NCBI GenBank assembly: GCA_964632495.1
Contig: CAZWDS010000136.1
Coordinates: forward strand, 1 to 5,100
From: CALKXV01 sp964632495
GTDB taxonomy: Bacteria; Pseudomonadota; Alphaproteobacteria; Rhodobacterales; Rhodobacteraceae
Reading direction: 5' to 3'
DNA: 5,100 nt
In this document: piece by piece, positions 4,591 to 5,100 of the stretch
Position numbering within the stretch: position 1 is the first letter of the stretch
How the letters are laid out: the number at the start of each line of letters is the position of its first letter
The notes under the pieces: model-generated
Told to the model about the DNA's origin: nothing
Databases searched by the model: none
The model's input: the letters and a program-made list of their open reading frames with translations, nothing else
Made by a program: the position numbers and the translations under genes

Positions 4591-5100
4591 CGTAGATGAC
4601 CTCCAGGCTTTCTTTCGGCTTGGAGTTCTTGCCGCGCATGTCGATGTCGGTTGCGGGTTCCAGCACGACGCCCGCGCCGGTGTCGGAGCCGTCGAAGAGT
4701 TCAAGCAGTTCGTCCTGGTTCAAAGCGGTCGGGCGCAAGGGCGGCGCTTCGGCCACGTTCAGGCCGAGCTCCTTGAACAGCCCGCCCCATTGCGAAGCAT
4801 CGGTGCCAACGATCTGGTAGTTGGCCGATTTCTTGCGCAGGTCGTCGTCTTGCGGGATCGAGGCAAGGACGGGAATTTCGACGGATTCGGCAAAGGCTTG
4901 CGCCTCGCCCGAGCCGTCGTCTTTGTTGATGACCAGACCAGCGACACCGACATTACCGCCCAGCTTGCGGAAGTATTCGACTGCCGAGCAAACGTTGTTG
5001 GCCACGTAAAGGGATTGCAGGTCGTTCGAGGCGACAAGGATCACTTTCTGCGCCATGTCACGCGCAATGGGCAAGCCGAAGCCGCCGCAGACCACGTCGC
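4580..5100 (-). CDS. bchX: Chlorophyllide a oxidoreductase iron protein subunit BchX (3' part, N-terminus outside window)
   Basis: BchX is the NifH-like, ATP-dependent reductase component of chlorophyllide a oxidoreductase (COR). It passes electrons from its subunit-bridging [4Fe-4S] cluster to BchY-BchZ in the cytoplasm during bacteriochlorophyll a synthesis. The window holds the last 172 residues of a protein that is usually about 330 long; the P-loop half lies beyond the edge. The visible part opens with DVVCGGFGLPIARDMA, which contains the second cluster-ligating Cys of the NifH/BchL/BchX family (CGGF). It continues through VILVASNDLQSLYVANNVCS and GLVINKDDGSGEA and ends in LEVIYDEV before a TGA stop at 4580-4582. 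The C-terminal tail around LEPATDIDMRGKN is typical of BchX and not of BchL. The stop lies 138 nt upstream of bchY, and an intervening small ORF starts inside the last codons of bchX. Identification is by recognition of the family sequence and the gene order. Confidence 0.96.
   Translation of the reverse strand, partial: DVVCGGFGLPIARDMAQKVILVASNDLQSLYVANNVCSAVEYFRKLGGNVGVAGLVINKDDGSGEAQAFAESVEIPVLASIPQDDDLRKKSANYQIVGTDASQWGGLFKELGLNVAEAPPLRPTALNQDELLELFDGSDTGAGVVLEPATDIDMRGKNSKPKESLEVIYDEV

Noticed and set aside
4591..4704. N-terminal extension of the small ORF between bchX and bchY into the bchX coding region
   Set aside because: The extension is a Ser/Pro/Arg-rich shadow of bchX. The ATG at 4588-4590 has a proper SD and the junction logic.
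1..5100. CRISPR arrays, tRNA or rRNA genes, insertion sequences
   Set aside because: No repeat-spacer arrays, tRNA-like cloverleaf, rRNA sequence or transposase frames were seen; the window is a continuous photosynthesis operon.

Overview
The window is a piece of the photosynthesis gene cluster of a purple, aerobic-anoxygenic or facultatively phototrophic alphaproteobacterium. It is most likely a member of Rhodobacterales (Rhodobacter/Roseobacter type). The gene order bchX-bchY-bchZ-pufQ-pufB-pufA-pufL is the 'superoperon' arrangement known from Rhodobacter, and pufQ points to that order. The translated proteins closely resemble their Rhodobacter counterparts. I cannot name the species.

Everything convincing lies on the minus strand, so transcription runs from high to low coordinates. 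From 5100 down to 4580 is the 3' half of bchX. Between 4590 and 4438 lies a 50-codon small ORF that overlaps both neighbours. bchY follows (4441-2879), then a 136-nt spacer that carries an 11-bp tandem repeat and is also spanned by a small ORF. Next come bchZ (2742-1273), pufQ (1254-1027), a 114-nt spacer with two strong hairpins, pufB (912-763), pufA (749-582), a 115-nt spacer with hairpins, and the 5' part of pufL (466-1, cut by the window edge). No gene-free stretch exceeds about 140 bases.

The genes form one pathway-to-complex unit. BchX, BchY and BchZ make chlorophyllide a oxidoreductase, which reduces ring B of chlorophyllide a on the way to bacteriochlorophyll a. PufQ is linked to delivery of bacteriochlorophyll and its precursors. 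PufB and PufA are the LH1 antenna beta and alpha polypeptides, and PufL is a reaction-centre core subunit. The hairpins flanking pufBA match the mRNA-stability elements known in Rhodobacter to raise antenna output relative to reaction centre.

The best candidates for something undescribed are the two small ORFs bridging bchX-bchY and bchY-bchZ. Each has a Shine-Dalgarno-like sequence and start/stop overlaps at both ends. The 50-codon ORF between bchX and bchY is the more convincing. Other points are the helical-turn-length tandem repeat upstream of bchZ and two unusual positions in the LH1 polypeptides: a one-residue-shorter His-to-Trp spacing in alpha, and Ala in place of the usual Arg near the C-terminus of beta.
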